The notes beneath the pieces are model-generated. The model was not told the origin of the DNA. It made no database searches and saw nothing but the letters and a program-made list of their open reading frames with translations. From Pedobacter sp. ASV17 (GTDB taxonomy: Bacteria; Bacteroidota; Bacteroidia; Sphingobacteriales; Sphingobacteriaceae), in assembly GCF_016429065.1 (NCBI RefSeq), contig NZ_JAELTX010000004.1, positions 35,770-99,769 on the forward strand: DNA of 64,000 nt, read 5' to 3'. Both the position numbers and the translations under genes were made by a program. Shown in pieces: positions 7,682 to 16,929 of the stretch. The stretch's first letter is position 1, and every line of letters starts with the position of its first letter.

Positions 7682-9061
7682 TTATCTTTTGTTTTGGGGA
7701 AGGTTATTTAATCGGATCTCGATGTCGGGAAGCGCATAAACATATCTTGGATCATTTGGAGGCAGTGTGTATACTATTCCATTAAGGTTTCTGGTCAAGG
7801 TTTTCTGAAAGGCTTGCATCTTATTGAGCCTTTTTAAGTCCTGCCAACGCAGTGCTCCACAGAACGGAATTTCTTTGCGTCGTTCCTCCAAAATTTTTGC
7901 CATCGCTACACTGGCATTGTCTGTCTCGAAAACGGGATAGGTGCTATTCCTATTCCATCTTGTCCGAAGCAGTGTATTCAGATCCTCAGTGGCAGCAAGT
8001 GCATCGCCCAATCCTGCTGACGCCTCAGCCCTGATAAGGTAGAGCTCATTAACAGCTACGCCGTAAAAATTAACGCCTGTGATGCCAGTATAAGTGCCTT
8101 TAAAAGCAATCCCATTGGTGCCATTGTTATTATAGAATATCACCTTCCTGAGGTCCCCGCTTAGATAACTGGCATATAGGTTCTCATCAACCCGAAGGCG
8201 GGAGAAATTCGTCGAGCCCCAGCTACTGCCAGTGCAGTAGTAGATTACTTCCTTATTGTCAAGCTGGAACGTCGGAAAGGGTGCTGGCTGTGTCGTACTC
8301 AGTGTATTAAAATCTATCAGGTTGCTGTTAGCCTTTAATGCGAGGTCTGCATAATAGTGCGCCCTCTCATAATTTCCCATACAGAGAAATATCCTTGCCA
8401 ACACTCCATGCAATGCTATTTTTGAGGGCTGCGTCTTTAACTGGGGAAATTGGGGGAGCAATGGCTCGGCTGTAAGAAGATCTGACAGCAGCTGGTCATA
8501 ACCCTTTTGTACTGACGTCCGTCCCGACTTTTCATGCACATCGGAGGTCAGTCGCAACACTATTCCCAAGTCTTCTTTAGCGGTGGTAACGTCATACGCC
8601 TTGCTGAAGGTCTGCAAGAGTTCAAAAAAATTAAGCCCCCGATAGAAGAGAGCCGTTCCCCTAAGTCTGTTCCATTCCGTTTGGTTGGATTGGTTAGTAG
8701 CAATCTTAGCCAGCCCGTCAAGCACGATGTTCGAAAATACAATTCTTTGGTAACCCCTGTTCCAATCTATAGAATCGCCTCCCTCATAAACTTCAGTAGC
8801 CCATACATATGCGTTTCTTTCCGTATTGGAAAAAGCAGCCTGCCAGTTCGCATAGGTGATATAGAAATTGTCGGACGAGATGGTTCCGTAACCACTATAA
8901 TTGGCGTTCATTATGTCGCTGTTATTCATAATAAGCTGGAAGTCGGCAATTGTTGTTGGAACAATGTCGGACTTGTTCGCTTTCTTATCGAGCCAATTGT
9001 CTTGCTTTTTGCAGGAGAGGAATGCGATGGCGGCGACGATATATAAAATTTTTGTTTTCAT
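7682..9061 (-). CDS. SusD/RagB-family outer membrane lipoprotein
   Basis: This is a 459-residue protein with a lipoprotein leader (MKTKILYIVAAIAFLSC, lipobox FLSC). Helical repeats and the C-terminal motifs of the family are present (ILEERRKEIPFCGALRWQDL, then PQNKR at the end). SusD proteins form a lid on the SusC channel and bind the imported glycan or peptide. The gene lies 9 bp after susC and 1 bp before the TlpA-like gene, so it is one operon. The substrate cannot be read from the sequence. No glycoside hydrolase is present nearby, so a peptide or small molecule is as likely as a glycan. Confidence 0.92.
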   Translation of the reverse strand: MKTKILYIVAAIAFLSCKKQDNWLDKKANKSDIVPTTIADFQLIMNNSDIMNANYSGYGTISSDNFYITYANWQAAFSNTERNAYVWATEVYEGGDSIDWNRGYQRIVFSNIVLDGLAKIATNQSNQTEWNRLRGTALFYRGLNFFELLQTFSKAYDVTTAKEDLGIVLRLTSDVHEKSGRTSVQKGYDQLLSDLLTAEPLLPQFPQLKTQPSKIALHGVLARIFLCMGNYERAHYYADLALKANSNLIDFNTLSTTQPAPFPTFQLDNKEVIYYCTGSSWGSTNFSRLRVDENLYASYLSGDLRKVIFYNNNGTNGIAFKGTYTGITGVNFYGVAVNELYLIRAEASAGLGDALAATEDLNTLLRTRWNRNSTYPVFETDNASVAMAKILEERRKEIPFCGALRWQDLKRLNKMQAFQKTLTRNLNGIVYTLPPNDPRYVYALPDIEIRLNNLPQNKR

Positions 9062-9070
9062 GATTATGAG

Positions 9071-12000
9071 TTAAAAGGTTGCCTTCAGGCCGAAGGTTAG
9101 CATTTTGGGGTTTGGTGCCGTATACATGTATATAAAATCGGGATCGATACCCTTTTTGTTTTCTGCCCAGATTATCCCGAGATTATTGGCATAAATGGTA
9201 GCCTGTAAGGATTTAAATGGCATTCTAGCCCATTGTGAATTGTCTAAAGTATATCTTATGCCAATATCTTGTAGCCTGATGTGGTCCGCCCGTTCTATCA
9301 AAGTGCTAGATCCCTGATAGAAGGCTTCGCGATTGGTGTTAGAAGGATATATTACGGAAGGAACATCGGTACTAGCCTCGTCGCCTGGCTTTTGCCAACG
9401 CAGGGCATAATCCGAATGCATTGTCAATTTTAGCAGTACACTCTGCGCGTTTGTTCCCGTAGTAGTCCTCCTGAAATAATAGCCCAGCTTATAGGTAATG
9501 TTAGCGATAACGCTAAAATTCTTATATGTAAATGTGTTGGCAATTGCCCCAAAGACTGTTGGTCTTGACGAGCCATGATAGATAATGTTATCAGTTGTGG
9601 CATTGGACAGAATAGCAAGGTAATCTTTACTGACCTGTCCATTAAGATATCCTTGCGGATCGCCTGAAGCGGGATCAAGCCCTGCCCATCTATAACTGTA
9701 AACGCCATAGAGCGACCTGCCCACAGTAGGAAAAAGAATTGGGAATTCAACCGTCGTGGCCTGGCTTGCGGCTGCAATCAGGTTTGCCGCAGTATATTTG
9801 GGGTCATAATGCGTTATCTTGTCCTTAAGTGCGCTTAGTAGGAGAGTGGTATTCCATTTGAGCTTACCGTTAAGGTTAATGCTCCGTAGGGTTAGGTCCA
9901 ATCCTTTGGTACGATTACTTGCAGCATTTCCGAAATAGGTGGTGAACCCTGTAGATGGCGCCAGAGGAGTGCTTTGTATCAGGTCCAAACCGTCTTTAAG
10001 GTAAAGTTCCAATGTTCCGGAAATGACGTTGTTTTTTGTCGCAAAATCAAGCCCAAGGTTGATGTTCTTTACACGTTCCCAGCTTAAATCTTGGTTTGGG
10101 GCACGCCCTACGGTCGCATACCTAAGACCTGTCATGGGATTTGTAAGCGTTGTTCCAAACGTTAAATATGCCGACGCGTTGTACACGTTTCCATTAAATC
10201 CATAGGTCGCCCTTAGTTTCGCAAACGGCAGGAAGGGCACATGGTAGAAACCTTCCTTACTAATTTCCCATCCGATACCTGCGGACCACAATGGCGTAAT
10301 GCGATCGTTTGCCCTCACCCCAAAAATGTTTGCACCGTCTTTTCTCGCACTAACTGTAGCAGTATATCTGTTGTCAAATGTGTAGGATGCATTGGCGAAA
10401 TAGGAGATAAGCCGATTCGTTCTGCCGGTAACACCGCTTGGCGGAGTTGGAATTGTTGCGGTACCTGTAGGATTGATTGTGTAACTCGTATTATAATTGA
10501 TATTGCCAACACCAGTGCCAACCTCGTCGTTGTATCCGTAAGAAATCCTGCTAACCGAGGTACTTTCTATTTCCCTAATTTCTGCCCCAGCGATCCCTGA
10601 TATCTCATGTCTTGAACCAAAAGCCTGCTGGTAGTTGGCTTGCACCCTGAAATTGTTGGATTTAAGTTCGGTATTGTCTAAATTTAGTATGCTTCCTAGT
10701 GGTACGGGGTACGTAAAAACGCCGGTGGTCGTATTTCTCTGTGCAAATCGATTTATAAGTGCCCGCGAACTGTAAGCCTCTGCTGGCTGAAGATTCCGAC
10801 CTGTACTTGTCTGCTGCTCGTTCTGATACTGTAGCTGCGCATTTAAGAAGGGGGTAAACTTATACTTTACCGAGCCTCTCACTATGAGGTTTTTGATGCG
10901 CACAGTGTTGTCGGCAAGATTTATTTCATCAAGCGGCCTATATTTGTAGTCAAGAAAGCCCAATGCTGCCATTTCGCTGACGTAGCTATTTTGAAACTGT
11001 TTGTTTACTGCTAGGTGGTTTCCCTCATCGTCAGCTAGCCTTGCATAAGGGTAAATGGGCTGATACTTATTGCTGACGGCGATGAAATTTCCGTAAGCTG
11101 TTTCGTTGGTATTGTTTTCGGATGTAGTCTGAAAATAATTGACACCGGCACTTACTTCCAGGTTTTTAGTGATTTGGAATATGGTCTGCGAATTTAGCGT
11201 AAGCCTTTCAAATGTATTTTTCACAAGATTTGAAAGGTTATCGTCATAACCGAGGGAAACATTGTAGGCGGCAGAGGAAGATCCCCCATTAAGACCAATC
11301 GAATACTGTCTATTGATACTGTTTCGGTACACATATTTCTCGTAGTCCTTTCTAACGTCATTTTCCCGCAGGCTGTTTATTTCATTATCGATTTCTATCG
11401 CCAAAGCTGGATTGGCTCTTTTTTTCGCCAACAGCTCAATTACTGGAGAAACCATTGGTCGGTTTAAGTTTCCGCTAAGGTCTGAGTCGAAATAGCCTTG
11501 GGCAAAGAGGTAACTTTCAAGATTAATATAGTCGTTGCTCTTGACAAAATTTTTTGAATAGTATAGGTCTGGTTTTTGTCCTACGCCTAAATTGCCCACT
11601 GCTTCAATACGTAAGGAACGGTTAAAATTTCCTTTTTTTGAGGTAATCACGATAACGCCATTACCAGCTCTGGCTCCCCATATTGACGCAGCAGCGGCGT
11701 CTTTTAACAGTGTTATACTTTCAATGTCATTTGGATTAATGTTGGCAAGGTCGCCTTCATAAGGAAAATTGTCAAGTACAATCAATGGGTTTGCATTGAC
11801 ATTGGGATCTATTGTACTACGTCCCCTAATGGTAATTCCTGTTTTTTCATTAGCGGCAAGATTATTTTTTGAGAACAGTACACCGCTGGCTATTCCTTCA
11901 AGACGGTCAAGGATATTTGTGCTGATTCTTCTATTCAACTGTTCGTTGTTGATCTGTACAAAAGAACCTGTTGACCGTTCCTTTGGTATTTCTTGGTATC

Positions 12001-12700
12001 CAGTAGAAACGATGGCGACCTCGTTTAAGCTTGTAGGGATGATTTCAAGTTTGACTGACATATTTTGAGCTGCCTTTACTTCAGTCGTCAGGTATCCGAT
12101 GTATGAGATTAATAATTGGGTTCCGTCATTTACACCGCTTAGCGAAAATTTTCCTTCACCATCAGTAATTACGGTCCTGCTGGTTCCTTTGACCACAATA
12201 GATGCGCCAGCCAATGGCTCTCCAACTTCATTTAAAACGGTGCCAGTACTATTAAACCTATTCTCACTGCCATTTTTTGAAGGTATTGGCACACTTTCTT
12301 TTTTTCGGACTACAACCGTTTTTCCAACAATTTCATACCTTAAGGACTGGTCCTTGAAAATGAGATCTAAGGTTTCTTTCAGTGGCCTATTCTGAACATT
12401 TATGGTTACTTTTTCAGCATTTTTCAGCAAGCCATCTTCGTAAAAGAAGAGATAGCCAGTCTGCTTTTGAAGGCTTTCAAAAACTTTTTCAAGTGGCTGC
12501 CGGTTCAAGGAAATACTCACATTTTGCCCATAGGTTTTTGAGAAAAAACAAAGCGAAAGGCACAAAGTGGCCATGAGCCAAACAAATTGGCGGTTTATCT
12601 GCCTCTTTAGGGAGGCTTGCGTATCTGGATTTCGGATAAAGCTATCCGTTTGCCTTCGGTTACGCGAACGGCGTAGCCAAAAGCATTGAGAAAAAATCAT
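9071..12700 (-). CDS. SusC/RagA TonB-linked outer membrane transporter with STN domain
   Basis: This is a 1209-residue TonB-dependent transporter. Domains in order: N-terminal signal region (real leader probably around residues 40-60, WLMATLCLSLCFFSKTYGQ); an STN signalling domain (about 60-125, SISLNRQPLEKVFESLQKQT); a carboxypeptidase-like beta domain (about 150-225); a plug (about 240-355, GITIRGRSTIDPNVNANPLI); then the beta barrel ending in a terminal Phe (TFGLKATF). The STN domain marks the class that signals through FecR to an ECF sigma factor, and both are encoded directly upstream. The exact start is uncertain: the first ~40 residues are unusually basic for a leader. Confidence 0.93.
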   Translation of the reverse strand: MIFSQCFWLRRSRNRRQTDSFIRNPDTQASLKRQINRQFVWLMATLCLSLCFFSKTYGQNVSISLNRQPLEKVFESLQKQTGYLFFYEDGLLKNAEKVTINVQNRPLKETLDLIFKDQSLRYEIVGKTVVVRKKESVPIPSKNGSENRFNSTGTVLNEVGEPLAGASIVVKGTSRTVITDGEGKFSLSGVNDGTQLLISYIGYLTTEVKAAQNMSVKLEIIPTSLNEVAIVSTGYQEIPKERSTGSFVQINNEQLNRRISTNILDRLEGIASGVLFSKNNLAANEKTGITIRGRSTIDPNVNANPLIVLDNFPYEGDLANINPNDIESITLLKDAAAASIWGARAGNGVIVITSKKGNFNRSLRIEAVGNLGVGQKPDLYYSKNFVKSNDYINLESYLFAQGYFDSDLSGNLNRPMVSPVIELLAKKRANPALAIEIDNEINSLRENDVRKDYEKYVYRNSINRQYSIGLNGGSSSAAYNVSLGYDDNLSNLVKNTFERLTLNSQTIFQITKNLEVSAGVNYFQTTSENNTNETAYGNFIAVSNKYQPIYPYARLADDEGNHLAVNKQFQNSYVSEMAALGFLDYKYRPLDEINLADNTVRIKNLIVRGSVKYKFTPFLNAQLQYQNEQQTSTGRNLQPAEAYSSRALINRFAQRNTTTGVFTYPVPLGSILNLDNTELKSNNFRVQANYQQAFGSRHEISGIAGAEIREIESTSVSRISYGYNDEVGTGVGNINYNTSYTINPTGTATIPTPPSGVTGRTNRLISYFANASYTFDNRYTATVSARKDGANIFGVRANDRITPLWSAGIGWEISKEGFYHVPFLPFAKLRATYGFNGNVYNASAYLTFGTTLTNPMTGLRYATVGRAPNQDLSWERVKNINLGLDFATKNNVISGTLELYLKDGLDLIQSTPLAPSTGFTTYFGNAASNRTKGLDLTLRSINLNGKLKWNTTLLLSALKDKITHYDPKYTAANLIAAASQATTVEFPILFPTVGRSLYGVYSYRWAGLDPASGDPQGYLNGQVSKDYLAILSNATTDNIIYHGSSRPTVFGAIANTFTYKNFSVIANITYKLGYYFRRTTTGTNAQSVLLKLTMHSDYALRWQKPGDEASTDVPSVIYPSNTNREAFYQGSSTLIERADHIRLQDIGIRYTLDNSQWARMPFKSLQATIYANNLGIIWAENKKGIDPDFIYMYTAPNPKMLTFGLKATF

Positions 12701-12763
12701 ACTTTTGTGTTGTTGGGTTAGTTGATGAATTACTTGTGTAGTGGTTTTGTTAACCCCAATCTA

Positions 12764-12800
12764 GCCAGCAATTACTCGTCACAGTATTGCTGGCATTTTT
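12764..12800. terminator. Hairpin between fecR and susC
   Basis: GCCAGCAAT (12764-12772) pairs with ATTGCTGGC (12786-12794) and is followed by ATTTTT on the plus strand. It lies in the 162-bp leader between fecR and susC. On the transcribed minus strand the T-run precedes the stem, so it is not a clear terminator for the operon; it may be a stability or attenuation element. Confidence 0.4.
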
Positions 12801-12862
12801 ATATCGGGGCCTAATTAACTTATTTAACTATCCATTAAATTTCTAAGGCATAGGCACGGGGT

Positions 12863-14032
12863 TTAGGGTTCAACAATCAGTTTTCTATTTCTTTGGTCGT
12901 TTACAAGTGTAAAATGAATACCGTTGAGCATTAGTATCTTCAACAGTTCGGAAAGGTTTGCATTTCTATGCACACCACCGGTAAAATTTCTTTCGGGCAA
13001 GTCTTTTTTAAGTTCAACTTCTACATCATACCATCGGGAAACCTGCCGCATAATGGTTTTAATCGAAGCATTTTTAAAATAGAAAATACCCCTCTGCCAA
13101 GCCAATGCCGACTCAATATCAGCTACTCCAACTACGGTCTGTTTTTTTGATGTAGCAGCCATTTGGCCTGGATGTAAAATAAATTCCTTCTGTTTATCAA
13201 TTGGCGTTGTGACCTTTACCAACCCTTCTGTTAGTGTGGTCACGGCCTGTGGTTCGTCACTGTAGGTATTAATGTTGAAATGCGTTCCCAAGACTTCGAT
13301 TGTTTGGTGCTCAGTATGTACAATAAAAGGCTTTGTTCTGTCCCTGGCCACCTCAAAATATGCCTCTCCAAATAGTTGTACTTCACGTTGTTTTTTTCCT
13401 GCAAAAGTCACGGGATATATAATTTTACTGCCGGCATTTAGCCAAATCTTTGTGCCATCTGAAATGGTAACGGCATACTGCCCCCCTTTGGGAACCTCTA
13501 ATTGGTTGATGGCATTATTCTCCAAGTTGTTAGGCTCATATATGATTTCGCCGCTTCGTTGGCTAATGCTGTTGCCGCGTTCATCTACGAGTTCTGAACT
13601 TTTGTTATTGCCAAGTTCCACTTTCTTTCCATTTGCCAAAGAGAGTATTGCTTTTTCTGTTCCGGCAGCTAGGCTGATTTTTGTGTCTGTAATCGTTTCT
13701 ATCTGTTTCTTCTTATCGCCAATAATTAGTAGCAACGCAAGTCCGATTAAGATGGTGGCGGCTACAGCAATTTTGAAAAAAGTTGTTTGGTAAAATGGTT
13801 TCGGACGTGTCTTCGCAAAAATTCGCTGCTCAGCGTTCTTTGTAATAACAAGCAGCAGCTTGTCATCCTCACTATAATCAGCTTTTTGCATTTCCCCGCT
13901 AATGAGATCCCGCAATTCTTGGTCATAATTTGGAGCATCCAAATAGGTAAGGAGCTGTTCCAGCTCTTCTCCGCTGCATTTTCCAGCAATGTACTTTTCA
14001 AATAGGTCACGTATATGTTCGTCTCTTTGCAC
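12863..14032 (-). CDS. FecR-family anti-sigma factor
   Basis: This is a 389-residue protein. The N-terminal cytoplasmic part (about 1-85, IRDLFEKYIAGKCSGEELEQ) would bind the sigma factor. One membrane helix follows at about 86-106 (FFKIAVAATILIGLALLLII). The periplasmic FecR domain (KGGQYAVTISDGTKIWLNAGS) and a C-terminal STN-interacting region (LSELLKILMLNGIHFTLVND) complete it. It transmits occupancy of the SusC transporter to the ECF sigma factor encoded 72 bp upstream. Length and order are standard. Confidence 0.92.
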   Translation of the reverse strand: MQRDEHIRDLFEKYIAGKCSGEELEQLLTYLDAPNYDQELRDLISGEMQKADYSEDDKLLLVITKNAEQRIFAKTRPKPFYQTTFFKIAVAATILIGLALLLIIGDKKKQIETITDTKISLAAGTEKAILSLANGKKVELGNNKSSELVDERGNSISQRSGEIIYEPNNLENNAINQLEVPKGGQYAVTISDGTKIWLNAGSKIIYPVTFAGKKQREVQLFGEAYFEVARDRTKPFIVHTEHQTIEVLGTHFNINTYSDEPQAVTTLTEGLVKVTTPIDKQKEFILHPGQMAATSKKQTVVGVADIESALAWQRGIFYFKNASIKTIMRQVSRWYDVEVELKKDLPERNFTGGVHRNANLSELLKILMLNGIHFTLVNDQRNRKLIVEP

Positions 14033-14104
14033 GGCTTGTTTTTATGGTAATACGTTCGGGAACTAAAAACCAAACAGTGGAAAATGAAAAAAAAGTAAAA
14101 ATAA

Positions 14105-14704
14105 TTACAGGAGACCTATTAAGAGGCTGGTTGCGAGAAAAGGCGCGGCAGCTTCTGCCTTTTGCAAAAGTACCCGAAGAGTGCTGTTTGCTCTTGTAAG
14201 GTGATTGTTCACCGTTCCTACACTTATGTTTAAAAGTTCGGAAACTTCCTGATAGGTTTTTTCTTCAATCTTGCATAAAGTAAAAACAAGACGTTGCTGT
14301 TCCGGAAGCATAGATAGGGCGTTATCTAGCGCAAGTTTATTTTCCTTATTAAAAACTATTTTTTCTATAGGCTCATGGGTCGCTGGAAAGATGCTGAGTA
14401 ATTGTTCCCTTAATTTCTGGTCGCGCCCCGCTTTCCTAAAGTGGTCGTAGGCCAGGTTAGTGGCAATTTTGTACAGATAAGAAGCTAGTGTTTTATCTGT
14501 ATCGATTTTTGTTCGATGCTCCCACAACTTGATAAAAAGTTCCTGTAGCAAATCTTCGGCAAGCTCAGTCGATTTTAGAAGCCTCAGCGCATTTTTTGCC
14601 ATTTGAGTTTTATACCTATGAAAAATGATTTCAAAGGCTATATGATCCCCAGACCTTAACCTGCGTAAAAGTTCCTGTTCGTCATATAGTTTTAAGGATT
14701 CCAT
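14105..14704 (-). CDS. ECF RNA polymerase sigma-70 factor (Bacteroidota SigW type)
   Basis: This is a 199-residue sigma factor. Region 2 is seen at about residues 25-95 (AEDLLQELFIKLWEHRTKI, ASYLYKIATNLAYDHFRKA). Region 4 is at about 130-180 (LSMLPEQQRLVFTLCKIEEK, then TYQEVSELLNISVGTVNNHL). A short hydrophobic tail (APFLATSLLIGLL), common in this group, closes the protein. With fecR and susC it forms the classic trans-envelope signalling unit. It is the first gene of its operon. No confident promoter was found in the 419 bp upstream. Confidence 0.92.
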   Translation of the reverse strand: MESLKLYDEQELLRRLRSGDHIAFEIIFHRYKTQMAKNALRLLKSTELAEDLLQELFIKLWEHRTKIDTDKTLASYLYKIATNLAYDHFRKAGRDQKLREQLLSIFPATHEPIEKIVFNKENKLALDNALSMLPEQQRLVFTLCKIEEKTYQEVSELLNISVGTVNNHLTRANSTLRVLLQKAEAAAPFLATSLLIGLL

Positions 14705-15123
14705 GTAAATGTATCTTAAAATTACAAAGAATATGAACGGAAATCAAGTACGTCAGATGCTAGCGAACATGAAAATCGTTTAGTCATAGGGCAAAAAGTG
14801 AGGAAAATTAGGTTAAAATGTAAAACTTTGTAAGTTTATTTGTAACTTTCTAGTAGGTTAAAACCGTATTCCCGTCTATTCGGAAACCGAAAACAATATC
14901 TGGCCAGGATAGTACTGATTGTACACTCGGTTTTCATCTGCAAAGGATGTCGTCCCCAACTCATTACCTATTGAGTATATCTGCCAACACAATTTAGCCC
15001 ACATTTGAAGCCCCAAAGCCTCGATTGGAATCGTGTTTTTTTATGCTTTCTAAGGATTTACGGTCTCTAAACCTTAACTTTAGAAATGTAAGAGGTATAT
15101 GCTAACTTAGAAATTGTCCGTAT
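14705..15123. other. 419-bp intergenic region, divergent leaders
   Basis: This is the space between the sigma factor (minus) and the 415-residue gene (plus). TAATTTTA at 14716-14723 (minus strand) and TAACTTTA at 15075-15082 (plus strand) are near matches to the -7 box, but neither has a good -33 partner. No open frame, RNA gene or strong hairpin was seen. Confidence 0.5.
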
Positions 15124-16371
15124 ATGGAAATATCCGATAACTTCTCTGATCTGCCAAGTGCAGATTATTTTACTTATCCACTTGAATGGCTTGACCTTTT
15201 CGTTAATTTGACTTTGCACCCTGATAAATCCCGTATAGCTCAAATTGATGATGAGGAGATAAGCCGCATGCTCGAAGTATTGTCACTTGAAGAAACCAAA
15301 CTGCAATTACTCATCAAAAGACAAACCTTTGAGGTTAACGAAGAAGAAGGCATTAGGTTGATCGTTGGAAGATTCCATTCGTCATTAATTACACTGCTAA
15401 ATACGGCCCACGAAAATGCGATGGCTACCTTTAGCAAATACCCTCGATTGCAAAAAGTTTTTTCAGCGCTGACTTCGACGATCGAGAACCTGCTTTCATT
15501 TTTGGAGGTGAACTATTTAAAGTATCTACATATGGACCTTTTAGTTCCTTCCGGTTATATGGCATCAAGCAGGCTGGATTTGATGAGAAAAATTGACCAG
15601 CTAAAGGAACAGGCTGACAGCTACGAAAATTTGAAGCCATTAAAAACTATTCTTTTTGAAATCCTTTATAAATTTACGATTCCTGCTAACAGAAATTTTG
15701 AAATTACTTTCCGTTCACTGTTTTATAATAAGGAACTTGTACGGCGTTTGGAAACCATAAAATGGGACAAAAAGGAGTGGGAAGTACTGGAACAGCTTAA
15801 TGAGGTATTGTTTTTGATGAACTTCAATAGTAGGAGTTACATTGACTTTATAGTAAATATGGTTAATTCCAAATTGCTTGAAGAAAAAACGACTACATCA
15901 CAAATTAAGTTGCTTCATTATTACAGCAAGTTCTTTAAACAATCACATAAACGACCAGGGATTATGCTAAATCCGGACTATCATGATTTGGAAATGGTCT
16001 TGCAAAAATGGATTGACAGCGAAATTAAATACTTGGAAGAAAAGGGAAAACTTGATGAAAATAGTGTTGAGCAGACATTGGTAAGGCAAAAGGTGCAAGC
16101 TCCAATCGTGAAGCCCGAAGATAAAATAAGATGTTCCCTTTCCAGCGATCAAACGGGTTTAATTTTAAGGGCCGCGGATGAGCTGAGAATTTTGGTGGCA
16201 CGGTCTATGACAGAAGTTTTTAGGAGTATTGTGCCGTATCTGGCCACACCACACAGTGATAACCTTTCCTATAACGGAATGCGAAGTAAATCCTATGTGC
16301 CAGAGGAAAAAGATAAGGAGAAGGCCATTGAAGCCCTGGAGCGGATGATTAAAAAAATTAAAGATTACTAA
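15124..16371 (+). CDS. Conserved hypothetical protein of Bacteroidota ICEs
   Basis: This is a 415-residue, mostly helical, soluble protein with no signal peptide. No catalytic motif was recognised. The C-terminal ~90 residues are the most distinctive part: CSLSSDQTGLILRAADELRI, then MTEVFRSIVPYLATP, then MRSKSYVPEEKDKEKAIEAL. That block recalls a conserved C-terminal domain seen in unknown Bacteroidota ICE proteins, but I cannot name it. The N-terminal part is rich in charged helices and may be coiled. It is followed 9 bp later by a small lipoprotein frame (18 bp to its chosen start), so the two may be co-transcribed. Confidence 0.7.
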   Translation: MEISDNFSDLPSADYFTYPLEWLDLFVNLTLHPDKSRIAQIDDEEISRMLEVLSLEETKLQLLIKRQTFEVNEEEGIRLIVGRFHSSLITLLNTAHENAMATFSKYPRLQKVFSALTSTIENLLSFLEVNYLKYLHMDLLVPSGYMASSRLDLMRKIDQLKEQADSYENLKPLKTILFEILYKFTIPANRNFEITFRSLFYNKELVRRLETIKWDKKEWEVLEQLNEVLFLMNFNSRSYIDFIVNMVNSKLLEEKTTTSQIKLLHYYSKFFKQSHKRPGIMLNPDYHDLEMVLQKWIDSEIKYLEEKGKLDENSVEQTLVRQKVQAPIVKPEDKIRCSLSSDQTGLILRAADELRILVARSMTEVFRSIVPYLATPHSDNLSYNGMRSKSYVPEEKDKEKAIEALERMIKKIKDY

Positions 16372-16389
16372 CCAAATAAATTGACGATT

Positions 16390-16914
16390 ATGAAAGCAAA
16401 AATTTTGCTTTTGCTCATGTGTATTGAGATTGTTGCGTGCAGCAAAAAAGAATTGACAAAAGAGGAAGCGATAGTTTTGTTAAACAAGGAAAAGGGCTTT
16501 CCGCGTGCGATGGATTATGAAATATTTACGTCCGATCCAGAATTTGCCAACAAACTACTGGCTACAGATTTGGAAAGGAATGGGTATGTGGTGATTCAAA
16601 GGACGCAGAAAGTTGGTGAAACGGGAAATGCCTTGATCAGTTTTACTGAAAAGTCACAACCTTTTCTGTTGCATCCAAGCGACGAAGATTTAAAGTTATC
16701 TGTTCAAAAAGTGAAGATTGCCGATGAAAATGTGGTTGAAATTAAAAGTATTACTGAGGATAAAAGTTCAGGTACGGTGGAGGTTTTCTACGTCACCAAA
16801 TTTAGCAATGCTACGCCCTTTGCCACGCTTGTCAAAAACCTAGACAAACCAAAAGATCTATTGGCAACTTTTAAAAATGATGGCGAAAAGTGGATACTTG
16901 TAAAAAATGAATAG
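16390..16914 (+). CDS. Hypothetical small lipoprotein
   Basis: The protein has 174 residues from MKAKILLLLMCIEIVACSKK. Starting at 16390 gives a compact lipoprotein leader with lipobox IVAC at residues 14-17. The frame also allows three more residues from a TTG at 16381. The mature part is alpha/beta and ends in a motif like those of SH3-like or NTF2-like lipoproteins (FKNDGEKWILVKNE). No family name can be given. It lies directly after the 415-residue gene and faces the AlbA/Schlafen-type gene. Confidence 0.7.
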   Translation: MKAKILLLLMCIEIVACSKKELTKEEAIVLLNKEKGFPRAMDYEIFTSDPEFANKLLATDLERNGYVVIQRTQKVGETGNALISFTEKSQPFLLHPSDEDLKLSVQKVKIADENVVEIKSITEDKSSGTVEVFYVTKFSNATPFATLVKNLDKPKDLLATFKNDGEKWILVKNE

Positions 16915-16929
16915 ACATGATGTGTTGTA

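Noticed and set aside
13272..13793. 173-residue plus-strand frame inside fecR
   Set aside because: fecR on the other strand is certain; the frame is a shadow.
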